From Clostridia bacterium (GTDB lineage Bacteria > Bacillota > Clostridia > Peptostreptococcales > Anaerovoracaceae), in NCBI GenBank assembly GCA_900754795.1, contig CAAEEA010000061.1, forward strand, positions 1-64,000: DNA of 64,000 bases. Direction: 5' to 3'. Below, one piece after another: positions 1-8,670 of the stretch. The notes beneath the pieces are model-generated. The model did not search any database. It was given only the letters and a program-made list of their open reading frames with translations, and was not told where the DNA came from. Within the stretch, counting starts at the first letter, position 1. Each line of letters opens with the position of its first letter. Both the position numbers and the translations under genes were made by a program.

Positions 1-37
1 CGATGAAAAAAGTATTAGTAATAGAGAGTAATTTATA

Positions 38-1477
38 TTATTTTTTTGTAAAAATAATATCAGGTGTAAGCGGTTCCAGCGGCATCGCCAGAGCCGTGAT
101 CCTGCCGCCTGTTCTTATGAAATACAGGGGCATATCATAGGTCATTATGTCTTCTTTGAATCCTTCCGCTTTGTACAGACCTCCGCAATACGGACGAATA
201 TTACATCTCATCCTCCGGTTCACAAGAAAAAGTTCATTATCTTCAAAGAAGATTTCAATGGGGTCGTAACCCCCGCTGGTGTATATGCCGGTCAGTTCGC
301 GGCCGTTTTGTATGTCTTTGCATGGTATGGCCGAAGGATACCTGGCCGAAAAGATGTCTTCTCTGCAGTCATTGTAGTCTTCCGCCGAAGGCAGGGAATT
401 GCCGTGAAAAAGCCCTGTCCTGTCTGTATGTTCAAATCCCGCGAGCCTGTCCAGTATATCGTAGAGCAGATTGAACATGACGGATAATGTCGGAGAGTGG
501 AGATTGAGCAGTATAGCTGCTCCCGCGTTTTCTTCCGGCAGAAAAGCCTGTACCGAGCTGTAACCTTCTATTTTGCCGGTATGGCGCAATATCCTGCGAC
601 CCCGGTAAGAACCGGTCTGCCAGCCGAAAGCATAGCCATCCAGAGGATACAGAGCTTTGTCATCAATAAAGTCGGGGTAATCTATCTGTTTTTCAGTCAT
701 TTCTCTGAAAACTTCGGGAGCAATCAGCTGTCTGCCTGAGGCTGTCCTGCCGCCCGAGGTGAGAAAAGAGAGCCATTTTGTCATGTCGGAGGCGCATGTA
801 TTGACAGAAGCCGCCGGCGCGACAGTATCCACGTCCCATATCTGAAGCTGAGTCAGAACGCCGTCTATGACCTGAAAAGGCTCGGCGTGATTCGTTTCGT
901 CGATCAGATCATTTGCCCGGCAGGTGGTTGATACCATGCCGAGAGGATCAAAGAGATATTCTTTCATTATATCAGGCCAGCTCATCCCGGCGGCTGTTTC
1001 AGCTATGTGTCCGGCAAGAGCGTACATTACATTGCTGTACTGAGCTTTAGAGCGGAAAGGCGCTGACGGAGCAAGAAACGCCAATCGTCCGGCAAATTCA
1101 TCCGGAGAAACTTCTGAGGGCCATGTGCCGTCGTGGGGAGCAAGACCCGACCGGTGACAGAGTATATCTCTTAGGGTAAGTTCTTTTTCCGCGCGGGAGT
1201 CGGCAAGCCTGAGCTTCGGCAGGTATTCCCTGACAGGTCTGTCATAGTCGAGGAGCCCTTCTGTAACGAGCATGGCGATGACAGCCGACGTCATAGCCTT
1301 TGAGCATGAGGCTATACAAAAGACGGTATCCCCGTCGACGGGCATGTTCTTTATATCCCGGATACCGAAACCTCCGGCATAACTTTCGCCGTCTTTTACA
1401 CAGGCGATGGAGAGACCGGGAACCTGCCAGTATTTCATTTCCGATAAGATAAGCTGTTCGTTGAGAATGTTTTTCAT
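38..1477 (-). CDS. Beta-lactamase-fold serine hydrolase (class C / D-aminopeptidase-like)
   Basis: A 479-residue penicillin-binding/beta-lactamase family hydrolase. The catalytic motifs are visible in order: SxxK at S57-C-S-K60, YxN at Y147-S-N149 and HTG at H299-T-G301, followed by a C-terminal extension of about 130 residues of the kind seen in esterase and D-aminopeptidase relatives. There is no signal peptide, so a cytoplasmic hydrolase acting on imported D-amino-acid peptides or esters is more likely than a secreted beta-lactamase; that is inference. I chose the ATG at 1477 (AGGAG at 1488-1492); a TTG one codon upstream at 1480 is also possible. It is divergent from the APC permease and has its own sigma-54 promoter 30 bases upstream. 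The exact substrate is unknown. Confidence 0.85.
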   Translation of the reverse strand: MKNILNEQLILSEMKYWQVPGLSIACVKDGESYAGGFGIRDIKNMPVDGDTVFCIASCSKAMTSAVIAMLVTEGLLDYDRPVREYLPKLRLADSRAEKELTLRDILCHRSGLAPHDGTWPSEVSPDEFAGRLAFLAPSAPFRSKAQYSNVMYALAGHIAETAAGMSWPDIMKEYLFDPLGMVSTTCRANDLIDETNHAEPFQVIDGVLTQLQIWDVDTVAPAASVNTCASDMTKWLSFLTSGGRTASGRQLIAPEVFREMTEKQIDYPDFIDDKALYPLDGYAFGWQTGSYRGRRILRHTGKIEGYSSVQAFLPEENAGAAILLNLHSPTLSVMFNLLYDILDRLAGFEHTDRTGLFHGNSLPSAEDYNDCREDIFSARYPSAIPCKDIQNGRELTGIYTSGGYDPIEIFFEDNELFLVNRRMRCNIRPYCGGLYKAEGFKEDIMTYDMPLYFIRTGGRITALAMPLEPLTPDIIFTKK

Positions 1478-1506
1478 CAAATATTTTCTCCTTCAATATA
1501 ATATAT

Positions 1507-1522
1507 AGCAAACGCCGTGCCA
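1507..1522 (-). promoter_or_regulatory. Sigma-54 (-24/-12) promoter of the minus-strand hydrolase
   Basis: Read on the minus strand this is TGGCACGGCGTTTGCT. It has GG at -24 and GC at -12 with exactly ten bases between, which is the RpoN consensus (TGGCAC-N5-TTGCW). The predicted start is near 1496, giving a leader of about 20 bases that contains AGGAG before the ATG at 1477. rpoN itself lies at 10357 in this window. Confidence 0.82.
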
Positions 1523-1562
1523 TGTTATACTCGGGCATATTCAGGCAAAAAAACGAAAAATA

Positions 1563-1610
1563 AATAGGAATAAATAGAATAAACTTAAATAAAACCTATT
1601 AAAACCTATT
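1563..1610. promoter_or_regulatory. Candidate enhancer (UAS) repeats between divergent sigma-54 promoters
   Basis: AATAGG at 1563-1568 faces CCTATT at 1595-1600 and again at 1605-1610. The last two are a direct repeat with a ten-base period (TTAAAACCTA), one helical turn apart. The block sits roughly midway between the two -24/-12 elements, about 40-60 bases from each. That is close for an RpoN activator site but would allow sharing. Assignment as an activator site is inference; the region is also simply A+T rich. Confidence 0.4.
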
Positions 1611-1650
1611 AAAGCGCGTCAAAACACCGTTAATTCCCACGCAGTTGATT

Positions 1651-1665
1651 TGGCATAAAATTTGC
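1651..1665 (+). promoter_or_regulatory. Sigma-54 (-24/-12) promoter of the APC permease operon
   Basis: TGGCATAAAATTTGC followed by T: GG and GC are separated by the required ten bases, one mismatch (T for C at the sixth base) from consensus. The predicted start near 1677 gives a leader of about 50 bases with GGAGG at 1716-1720 before the ATG at 1727. Confidence 0.78.
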
Positions 1666-1726
1666 TCTTTATTTACATTGAAAAGATGTTTCACAATGTT
1701 TTATGTTTTATGATTGGAGGAAAAAA

Positions 1727-3100
1727 ATGAGCAACAACAACGCTCCTTAGAACACCGGCTTTAAAAAAGAAATCGGTGTTTTCGGAGGAATAAGCATCAT
1801 CGGCGGAATTATGATCGGCTCGGGTATCTTCTACCTCGGATCATACGTGCTCGAAAGAACAGAGATGAGCATGGGTCTGGCGCTGCTCTGCTGGATCGTC
1901 GGCGGTCTGGTGTCCATACTGGGCGGACTTTGCTTCGCTGAACTGGGCGCGTGCGACTCAAGAGCCGGAGGAATGGTAGTTTATATGAACAGAGCGTACC
2001 ATCCGTCCGTAGGCTATTCATTCGGCTTCACAAGCTGGGTGATCAGCGGTTCAGGTTCCATAGCGGCTCTGGCGATCGCGCTTCCTACGGCGCTGGCGGA
2101 GTTCTTTAACCTGCATGAGATGGGAATCAAGATCATCGCCATCGTTCTTATCATTGCGCTTACCGCCTACAACTGTTTCGGTATAAAGCTCGGTTCTATC
2201 CTGCAGAACGTATCCATGGTAGCCAAGCTTATACCTATCGTGCTCATAATCGGAGCAGGACTCATCCTTGGTAAAGAAAGCCCTGATCTCTCACTGGTTC
2301 CTGAGGGAACAGATCCTACTTTCGGAGGAATGATCGGAATGATCGCTTTCGCTACGGTAGCTTCCCTGTGGGCTTATGAAGGATGGACAAACCTTAATCC
2401 TGTAGCCGAAGAAATGAAGAATCCGGGCAGAGATCTGCCAAGAGCCCTTATCCTCGGTATCGGCGCCATAATGGTCATCTACTTCCTGTTTAACTTTGCC
2501 ATTTACAAAGTTCTGCCGCAGGATCAGATTGAGTCATACATAGCCGGAGGAGATATTTATCTTGGTACTCACGCGGCCGATTCTCTCTTTGGAGGAGCAG
2601 GAAAAGGAATTATTCTGGCGACTCAGCTGATCGCGATATTCGGTTCACTGAACGGAATGATAATCGCTTTCCCTCGTTACTACTATGATATGGCTGCTGA
2701 AAAGCATTTCTTCAAAAATCACGCTACTCTGAACAAGTTCGGAGTTCCGCAGGTTGCCCTGATTTCTCAGGCTGTTATCTCCTGCATACTGGTTCTGCTC
2801 AGAGACCTTGATCAGCTGACATCACTTGTAGTATTTGCCGGAATGCTTTATAATGTACTTGTTATCGCGGCGGTAGTGGTATACAGAAAGAAATTCCCGG
2901 ATATGGAACGTCCTTACAAGGCATGGGGATATCCAGTTACTGTAGTTATCGCCATCGTGCTCTTCTTCGCTTTGATGATGAACACTCTTATCGAAGATCC
3001 TGCCACAGCAATCACAGGACTGGTAGTTCCTCTCGCCGGACTCATCTGCTGGAAGATATTCGATATCAGGCTCAAAAAGGAAGAAGGCCAGATAAAATAA
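1727..3100 (+). CDS. APC-family amino acid permease with in-frame TAG at codon 8
   Basis: An amino acid/polyamine/organocation transporter of about 457 codons with roughly 12 membrane segments. The natural start is the ATG at 1727, seven bases after a perfect GGAGG. Reading on gives MSNNNAP, then TAG at 1748-1750, then NTGFKKEIGVFGGISIIGG and the conserved first-helix GSGIF signature, all in one frame. The next in-frame ATG (1811) has only a weak ribosome site and would cut transmembrane helix 1 in half, removing the part before the substrate-binding glycine break. It heads an operon with a P1 aminopeptidase and a D-aminoacylase, which suggests uptake of amino acids or small peptides. The TAG may be a real nonsense mutation, suppressed, or a sequence error; the rest of the gene shows no decay. 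Confidence 0.85.
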
Positions 3101-3123
3101 TTATTTAGAAGAGAGAAGACAAA

Positions 3124-4146
3124 ATGGGATTACCTTCAGAATGCAAGATCAGAATCGACAGCCGTTACCGGAAGGGCGTCAGAAACCTCATAACCGATGT
3201 GCCGGGAGTAAAGGTCGGTCAGGTCACTTTAAATGACAGCGAAAAAAACATACATACGGGAGTTACGGCTATACTTCCTCACTCCGGAAACCTGTACAGA
3301 GAAAAGGTGACAGCGGGAGTGTCAGTTATAAACGGCTTTGGCAAAAGCGCCGGTCTCATACAGGCCGAAGAGCTTGGAACGATAGAAACTCCTGTAATAA
3401 TGACCAATACCTTTGGCGTCGGCACAGCTCTCAACGCTCTGACAAGATATATGCTTGAACAGAATGAGGACATAGGAGTCTCCACATGTACGGTGAACTG
3501 CATGGTCACCGAGTGCAACGACGGAGAACTGAATGATATACGCGGTATGCACATTACCGAAGCTGATGTCAGAAAAGCTCTTGAAACAGCCGGCGAGACT
3601 TTTGAGGAAGGAGCCGTCGGCGGCGGAACGGGAATGATATGCATGGGGAAGAAAGGCGGCATCGGATCCGCGTCAAGGATAGTTGAACTTGACGGAAAAG
3701 AATATACTATCGGCGCGATAGTAATGTCGAATTTCGGAGTCCTCGGTAATCTCAGGATAGACGGCCGGAGGATATATGCCGGTGAAACCGGCGGCACGGG
3801 AGACAAAGGCTCCATAATCATGCTGATAGGCACTGATATTCCTCTCAGCGACCGGCAGCTTCGCAGGACAGCCAAAAGAGCCACTGTCAGCCTTGGCCGT
3901 GTCGGATCTTATCTCGGAACAGGAAGCGGAGATATAGCCATAGCTTTTTCAAACGGAAACATAGTGCCTCACTACAGCGACAAGAAGATACTCTGCGGCG
4001 GATATGTCTTTGAAAACAGCATGGACACCATATTTGAAGCGACCGCCGAAACAGTGGAAGAGGCTATCATAAGTTCTCTGTATCATGCTGACACTATGAC
4101 CGGGATAAGAGGAAAGACTGTTCTCGGACTGAAAGAATATCTTTAA
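3124..4146 (+). CDS. P1 family peptidase (DmpA-like L-aminopeptidase/D-esterase)
   Basis: A 340-residue member of the DmpA/BapA N-terminal-nucleophile family. These enzymes cleave themselves between Gly and Ser to expose a catalytic N-terminal serine. Here the match is Gly229-Ser230, in the stretch GDKGSIIMLIGTDIPL, followed by the RQLRRTAKRA segment typical of the family. Glycine-rich GAVGGGTGM near residue 165 fits the core. Family members release N-terminal L-residues, D-residue amides or beta-peptides. No signal peptide is present, so it acts in the cytoplasm. It starts 23 bases after the permease, with AGAGAAG before the ATG, and is followed by an intrinsic terminator. It probably hydrolyses what the permease imports; this is inferred from position. 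Confidence 0.88.
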   Translation: MGLPSECKIRIDSRYRKGVRNLITDVPGVKVGQVTLNDSEKNIHTGVTAILPHSGNLYREKVTAGVSVINGFGKSAGLIQAEELGTIETPVIMTNTFGVGTALNALTRYMLEQNEDIGVSTCTVNCMVTECNDGELNDIRGMHITEADVRKALETAGETFEEGAVGGGTGMICMGKKGGIGSASRIVELDGKEYTIGAIVMSNFGVLGNLRIDGRRIYAGETGGTGDKGSIIMLIGTDIPLSDRQLRRTAKRATVSLGRVGSYLGTGSGDIAIAFSNGNIVPHYSDKKILCGGYVFENSMDTIFEATAETVEEAIISSLYHADTMTGIRGKTVLGLKEYL

Positions 4147-4158
4147 TCTTAAACTGTG

Positions 4159-4212
4159 AGCGGTATCTTCCTGACTCTGCCAAAGAGTCTTTGGAGATAC
4201 CGCTTTCTTTTT
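4159..4212 (+). terminator. Intrinsic terminator after the P1 peptidase
   Basis: AGCGGTATCT (4159-4168) pairs with AGATACCGCT (4195-4204), with an inner GACTC/GAGTC pairing, and is followed by TTCTTTTT. It lies between the peptidase stop and the deacylase start only 28 bases further on, so read-through control of the deacylase is plausible. Confidence 0.85.
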
Positions 4213-4239
4213 GTATCCCGTATGGAGGTGGGAATCTTG

Positions 4240-5820
4240 ATGTTTGATTTACTTATAACTGATTGCAGAGTAATAGACGGCTCCAATACTCCGTGGTACA
4301 GAGCCGATGTTGCCGTAAAGGACGGTAAGACGGCGGCTGTAGGCAAACTTGCCGGACGTTCTGATGTTTCGGCTGCTAAAGTCGTGGACGGGCATGATAA
4401 ATATCTTGCTCCCGGATTTATAGACATACACTCTCACAGCGATACTACGATCATGACTTATCCACGCGCGGAGAGCCGCGTACTGCAGGGAGTCACTACC
4501 GAGATAGGCGGAAACTGCGGTATGTCGTCTGCTCCTGTAAGCCACGATCCTCAAAAGAAGAAAGAACTGGCCGCTTATATCGGAGATATGCCTTATACAT
4601 GGAATTCTACAGGTGAATTTCTCGACAGGGTGGCGGAGTCTTCGCCCAGCGTAAACTTTGGCACTGCCGTGGGACACGGCACTCTGAGAATAGCGGCAAT
4701 AGGTTTTTCGGACCGCCGTCCTGATGAAAAAGAGATGAATACAATGAAAAGCCTTCTGAGGCAGTCCCTCAGTGAAGGCGCTTTTGCCATGACAAGCGGA
4801 CTGATATATCCGCCGGGCTGTTACGCCGATACAGAGGAACTCATAGAATTGTCGAAAGAACTGCCCGCGTACGGAGCTTTTTATATGACTCATATGCGTG
4901 AAGAAGGCGTTCACGTGGTAAAATCCGTCAAAGAAGCAATAGAGATAAGCAGAAAGTCGGGAGCTCCCCTTGAGATATCTCATCACAAGGTGATAAACAA
5001 AGCGGGATGGAAAAAATCATGCAAAGAGACTATAAGCCTGATAGAACAGGCCCGCAGAGAAGGTATAGATGTGACGGCGGATCAGTATCCTTACTGCGCC
5101 TCATCTACTACCATGGACAGCAATATACCTCAGTGGGCTTTTGAAGGCGGAATGGAAGCCATGTTTGAAAGACTCAGAGATCCTCTCACGAGAAAAAGGC
5201 TGAGGGATGAAAGCAACGCCTCCCACGTGGGAAGATGGGGAGACATATATGTGGGGTATGTGCTTACGGAAGAAAACATGTGGACGGTAGGCAAGTCCAT
5301 AGAGGAAATAGCGAGGATCAGAGGGGTTGATCCGGCGGACGCGTGTTTTGATCTCGTACTTGAAGAAAAAAGCCATGTCGATGAAATAAACTTCGGCATG
5401 TGTGAAGAAGACGTTGAATATATAATGAAAAATCCCAATATAATGACCGGCTCGGACGGCAAGGCGGTTTCTTTTGACTGTCCCGGAAGACCTCATCCGA
5501 GATTTTTCGGAACATTTCCGAGAGTTATAAGCCACTATTGCAGGGAAAGAAAGCTTTTTCCGCTGGAAACAGCCATACACAAGATGACGGCGATGCCCGC
5601 GGCCAGACTCGGCCTAAATGACAGAGGGCTGATAAAAGAAGGCATGTGGGCAGATTATGTGCTCTTTGATTTTGATACTATCAGAGATACGCCTGATTTT
5701 GCCGATCCGAAAAGGCCATGCGAAGGTATCCTGCAGGTGTATGTGAACGGGGCGCTTACTGCCGAAAACGGCAGACATACTGGCGCTTCCGCCGGAATGG
5801 TACTAAGAAAGGGAAAATGA
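4240..5820 (+). CDS. N-acyl-D-amino-acid deacylase (amidohydrolase family)
   Basis: A 526-residue metal-dependent amidohydrolase of the D-aminoacylase type, which removes the acyl group from N-acyl-D-amino acids. The zinc-site signature HSHSD is at 65-69 and the D-aminoacylase-type cysteine ligand is Cys93 in GGNCGMSSAPV. Further histidines lie in THMREEGVHVV and SHHKVINKAGW, and the catalytic aspartate is in the MTGSDGKAV region. The start is the ATG at 4240 with GGAGG at 4224-4228; an in-frame extension upstream would run back into the preceding terminator and is rejected. It overlaps nothing and is followed within two bases by the next serine hydrolase, so the two are co-transcribed. Together with the racemase nearby this is the strongest D-amino-acid marker in the region. 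Confidence 0.88.
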   Translation: MFDLLITDCRVIDGSNTPWYRADVAVKDGKTAAVGKLAGRSDVSAAKVVDGHDKYLAPGFIDIHSHSDTTIMTYPRAESRVLQGVTTEIGGNCGMSSAPVSHDPQKKKELAAYIGDMPYTWNSTGEFLDRVAESSPSVNFGTAVGHGTLRIAAIGFSDRRPDEKEMNTMKSLLRQSLSEGAFAMTSGLIYPPGCYADTEELIELSKELPAYGAFYMTHMREEGVHVVKSVKEAIEISRKSGAPLEISHHKVINKAGWKKSCKETISLIEQARREGIDVTADQYPYCASSTTMDSNIPQWAFEGGMEAMFERLRDPLTRKRLRDESNASHVGRWGDIYVGYVLTEENMWTVGKSIEEIARIRGVDPADACFDLVLEEKSHVDEINFGMCEEDVEYIMKNPNIMTGSDGKAVSFDCPGRPHPRFFGTFPRVISHYCRERKLFPLETAIHKMTAMPAARLGLNDRGLIKEGMWADYVLFDFDTIRDTPDFADPKRPCEGILQVYVNGALTAENGRHTGASAGMVLRKGK

Positions 5821-5821
5821 A

Positions 5822-6646
5822 ATGAAAAAAGAACTCAGAGAAAATATCCTCGCCGGGCTCAGGGCCATGGACGGCAAGGTGGGATTCTATTTTAAAAATC
5901 TTGTGACAGGTGAATCTTTCGGATACAACGAAAAAGAACAGTTCCTGCCGGCCAGTATAGTGAAAGTTCCTCTGCTTGCCGCGATACTGCTGATGAGAGA
6001 AAGAGGAGAGACCAGCTTTGATGAAACGATAACAGTCAGAGCCGATGAAAAACTTCCCGGCTGCGGAGCGATACAGCATATGACCGGAGATAAAGACGGC
6101 AGCGTGACTCTGGATATAGCCACGCTGTATAAGCTCATGATCGTCATAAGCGATACGACAGCTACCAACGCCCTGTACAAACATTACGGAAACGACAAGA
6201 TTATCGGTCTTCTGAAAGAACTCGGACTTAAAGGCACTCAGTTTAACCGGGCTTTCTATGACAGCGTCAGAGAAGAAAAAGGTATCCAGAATTACTTTGT
6301 GCCTGAAGAAATCGGGATTCTTCTTGAAAAAATGTACAGAAAGACTCTGATCAGCCCCCAGGCGTCGGAAACCATGCAGAATATTCTTCTCATGCAGCAG
6401 GTTAATCACAAAATGGGAGGAAAGCTGCCGATCGGTTTTCCCATAGCGCACAAAACAGGGGAAGAAGAGGATAAGACCCACGATGTTGGAATAGTATTCG
6501 GGAAAGAACCTTTTGTGGCGTGTTTTGCCTCTTATCAGTCAGACATACCGCGGTTTGAACAATTTATAAGGGATACTACTTACGAGATTGCAAAAGATAT
6601 CGACCCGCTCCTTGCGCCGGCCGAAGGCATAGAAGGATTTTTCTGA
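5822..6646 (+). CDS. Class A beta-lactamase-like serine hydrolase, no signal peptide
   Basis: A 274-residue protein of the beta-lactamase-related serine hydrolase family. Motifs: SxxK at S45-I-V-K48, an SDT in place of the usual SDN (in VISDTTATNAL) and KTG in AHKTGEE. The Omega-loop glutamate arrangement of true class A beta-lactamases is not obvious. There is no export signal, unlike resistance enzymes, so antibiotic resistance is not the likely role. It starts one base after the deacylase stop (TGAA-ATG). It may be an amidase or esterase acting on D-amino-acid derivatives; the substrate is not known. Confidence 0.8.
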   Translation: MKKELRENILAGLRAMDGKVGFYFKNLVTGESFGYNEKEQFLPASIVKVPLLAAILLMRERGETSFDETITVRADEKLPGCGAIQHMTGDKDGSVTLDIATLYKLMIVISDTTATNALYKHYGNDKIIGLLKELGLKGTQFNRAFYDSVREEKGIQNYFVPEEIGILLEKMYRKTLISPQASETMQNILLMQQVNHKMGGKLPIGFPIAHKTGEEEDKTHDVGIVFGKEPFVACFASYQSDIPRFEQFIRDTTYEIAKDIDPLLAPAEGIEGFF

Positions 6647-6673
6647 AAAAACGGGGCTGCCGCAGGCAGCCCC
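6646..6673 (-). terminator. Intrinsic terminator of the minus-strand racemase
   Basis: GGGGCTGCC (6653-6661) and GGCAGCCCC (6665-6673) form a nine-pair stem with a three-base loop. On the minus strand it is followed by TTTTTT (6651-6646). It could also slow plus-strand transcripts arriving from the serine hydrolase. Confidence 0.85.
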
Positions 6674-6694
6674 GAAATTATAGGTTCCTATATG

Positions 6695-7402
6695 CTATTT
6701 TACCGCTATTCCCATGAACTCCAGAGCCCTGTCCGCCATGACTTCCATTGGGTCTATGTAAAAGTCGGGCAGGTGCTCGTCTGATTTGATTACTGAGAGT
6801 TCTGTGCACGCGAGGAGCGCTTTTTTACAGCCCATCTCTTTAAGGCGGCTGTCGATGACAGCCCAGCTTTTCATATCTGCCGGCTTGCCGGCCTTGACGC
6901 AGTCATATATCTCATGCATTACAAGAGACTGACCTTCCGCGTCGAGGACGCGGGGAACGGCGCCTTCCGCTTCAAGAGCTTTCTGATAGAGCCCTGTTTT
7001 TACGGTGCCGTCGGTAGCAAGTATCCCGACCTTTTCTCCGGGAGCAAGAGAGGCCGCCCGGCGGGCTGTCTCTTTTATCATGTGGATAAAAGGTATGTTT
7101 ATCCGGTCAGAAATCATATCGACAAAATAGTGAGCCGTGTTGCATGTAACGCCGATGGCGCGGCAGCCGAGTTTCTCCAGCGTGACGGCGTCCTCAAAGA
7201 GCAGGTCTCTTATGCGGGCGATCTTTTCCTTATCTCCGGAGAGGATAGCTTCCGTGCGGTCAGGCATGGCAGCGTGGCCGAGGATGATGGTATTGAGATG
7301 ATCCTGATCTTTTTCGGCGTCGGTTTTTTCAATGAGCATTTTATAGAACAGTTCTGTAGCCATCGGCCCCATTCCGCCGATGATACCGAAAATGTTTTCC
7401 AT
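6695..7402 (-). CDS. Aspartate/glutamate racemase family protein
   Basis: A 235-residue member of the cofactor-independent Asp/Glu racemase family, which interconverts L- and D-forms with two cysteines acting as acid and base. Both are present: Cys87 in VTCNTAH and Cys199 in LLACTELS. The N-terminus FGIIGGMGPMAT is typical of aspartate racemases (RacD/YgeA type) rather than MurI, which is encoded separately at 29973. GGAGG stands just before the ATG at 7402. It converges on the deacylase operon, which suggests it supplies or removes D-aspartate/D-glutamate in the same pathway. Confidence 0.88.
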   Translation of the reverse strand: MENIFGIIGGMGPMATELFYKMLIEKTDAEKDQDHLNTIILGHAAMPDRTEAILSGDKEKIARIRDLLFEDAVTLEKLGCRAIGVTCNTAHYFVDMISDRINIPFIHMIKETARRAASLAPGEKVGILATDGTVKTGLYQKALEAEGAVPRVLDAEGQSLVMHEIYDCVKAGKPADMKSWAVIDSRLKEMGCKKALLACTELSVIKSDEHLPDFYIDPMEVMADRALEFMGIAVK

Positions 7403-7435
7403 ATCGTGTAAGACCTCCAGATGATTCAGCGGGAT

Positions 7436-8119
7436 TTAATTTTTTGATTTTCCAAACAGCGAAAGAAGCCTGAGGAAGATGTTGATAAAATCAAGATACA
7501 GTTCCATCGCCGCGTAAACGTGGAGCTTGCGGCTTCCGTCGGCTGTCATGCTCATCCGTTTGATCTTGTTCATATCATATACTGTTAAACCGAAGAACAG
7601 GAACAGTACAAAACAGTCAATGAAAATCTCAAACATCTGGGCTTTCAGGAACAAAATGTTTATGACGCTCATCGCTATGGCGATAAGCAGAGATATGAGA
7701 AGCAGCGGTCCCCATCTGGTCAGATCTCCTTTATAATTATAGCCGTAAAGCGCGAATCCTCCGAAGAGGGCGGCGGCCGCGAGAAAGAGAACCACTATAG
7801 ACGACATCTCATATACTGCGAAGATGACTGACATCGTAATGCCGTTTACGATAGCGTAGGCGAAGAAAAGAATGCTGACCGCCATCGGCGAGAGACGTCT
7901 GAATAAAAATGAAAAGAGCAGCACCATGACTACTTCGGCTATGATGAGAACAAAGAAAGTGTTATCGTAGAGGAATCTGATATAAAGCCCCGACGAATAA
8001 GTAAACCACGCGAACAGGGCTGTTACCAGGAGACCGGCGAACATCCACTTGAATGTTCTGGCAAAAAGTCGGTTTTGCGCCTGCAGCGCAGGCATGTTCA
8101 TATATTCTTCTCTGTGCAT
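7436..8119 (-). CDS. Bax inhibitor-1 (BI-1/YccA) family membrane protein
   Basis: A 227-residue protein with seven hydrophobic segments and the family's C-terminal pattern (GLTVYDMNKIKRM, then LHVYAAMELYLDFINIFLRLLSLF). Bacterial relatives include a pH-sensitive calcium leak channel (B. subtilis YetJ) and the FtsH modulator YccA. AAGGAG precedes the ATG. It lies between the racemase and the SEC-C gene on the same strand with short gaps, probably as part of one transcript. Its role in this organism cannot be told from the sequence. Confidence 0.9.
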   Translation of the reverse strand: MHREEYMNMPALQAQNRLFARTFKWMFAGLLVTALFAWFTYSSGLYIRFLYDNTFFVLIIAEVVMVLLFSFLFRRLSPMAVSILFFAYAIVNGITMSVIFAVYEMSSIVVLFLAAAALFGGFALYGYNYKGDLTRWGPLLLISLLIAIAMSVINILFLKAQMFEIFIDCFVLFLFFGLTVYDMNKIKRMSMTADGSRKLHVYAAMELYLDFINIFLRLLSLFGKSKN

Positions 8120-8138
8120 TAAAGTTCTCCTTTTGATC

Positions 8139-8639
8139 TTATTTATTGGCTCCGCAGCATTTCTTGTATTTTTTTCCGGAGCCGCACGGGCACGGGTCGT
8201 TTCTGCCCGGTTCTTTTTCTTTGTGTACGGTTTTTGAACGCTTATAATCTTTGGTTATTTCCGCTCTGCGCTCCTGTGAAAGGATACCGTCCCACTCAGG
8301 CAGGCCGTAGAGATAATCCGCTTCTGCCTTGTGCATATTGAAATACAGTTTTTCAAAGTCAATATCCAGATTGATCTCAGAATCCTCTTTAACGGATTCA
8401 AGATCCTGTTCATTATTAAGGCTGGTGTTTATTCCGTCGAGGAATCCCATGAAGATGACCGGGTTAACATCGAATTGTTTTACGAGCTCTGAGAAAACTC
8501 CGTGAAGATGATTGTCTCCCGACGCGAGAATGTGCCTGTAGACCTTTGTCTCTGTTTCACTGTATTCTTTCCAGAAATCTCTGAATGTATCCTGTGTCTG
8601 GCCGTCCATAAGATCGACCCACTGCTGAAGTAAACTCAT
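8139..8639 (-). CDS. SEC-C motif protein
   Basis: A 166-residue protein whose last 25 residues form a SEC-C zinc motif ([18 protein letters not shown]), the module also found at the end of SecA. The N-terminal 130 residues are acidic, predicted helical and not recognised. AGGTTAAAT precedes the ATG. It follows homoserine dehydrogenase by 31 bases. The motif suggests contact with a protein or ribosome partner; no enzymatic function can be assigned. Confidence 0.8.
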   Translation of the reverse strand: MSLLQQWVDLMDGQTQDTFRDFWKEYSETETKVYRHILASGDNHLHGVFSELVKQFDVNPVIFMGFLDGINTSLNNEQDLESVKEDSEINLDIDFEKLYFNMHKAEADYLYGLPEWDGILSQERRAEITKDYKRSKTVHKEKEPGRNDPCPCGSGKKYKKCCGANK

Positions 8640-8670
8640 ATTTAACCTCCGTATTATCTTTTCCGAAAAA

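Noticed and set aside
4156..4239. A longer N-terminus for the D-amino-acid deacylase
   Set aside because: It would translate the terminator of the previous gene, and the ATG at 4240 has GGAGG at a workable distance.
3279..5580. Long reading frames on the strand opposite the peptidase and deacylase
   Set aside because: They lack ribosome sites and family features and mirror the codon bias of the real genes.
5822..6646. Antibiotic-resistance beta-lactamase
   Set aside because: No signal peptide, SDT instead of SDN and no clear Omega-loop glutamate; a catabolic or housekeeping hydrolase fits better.
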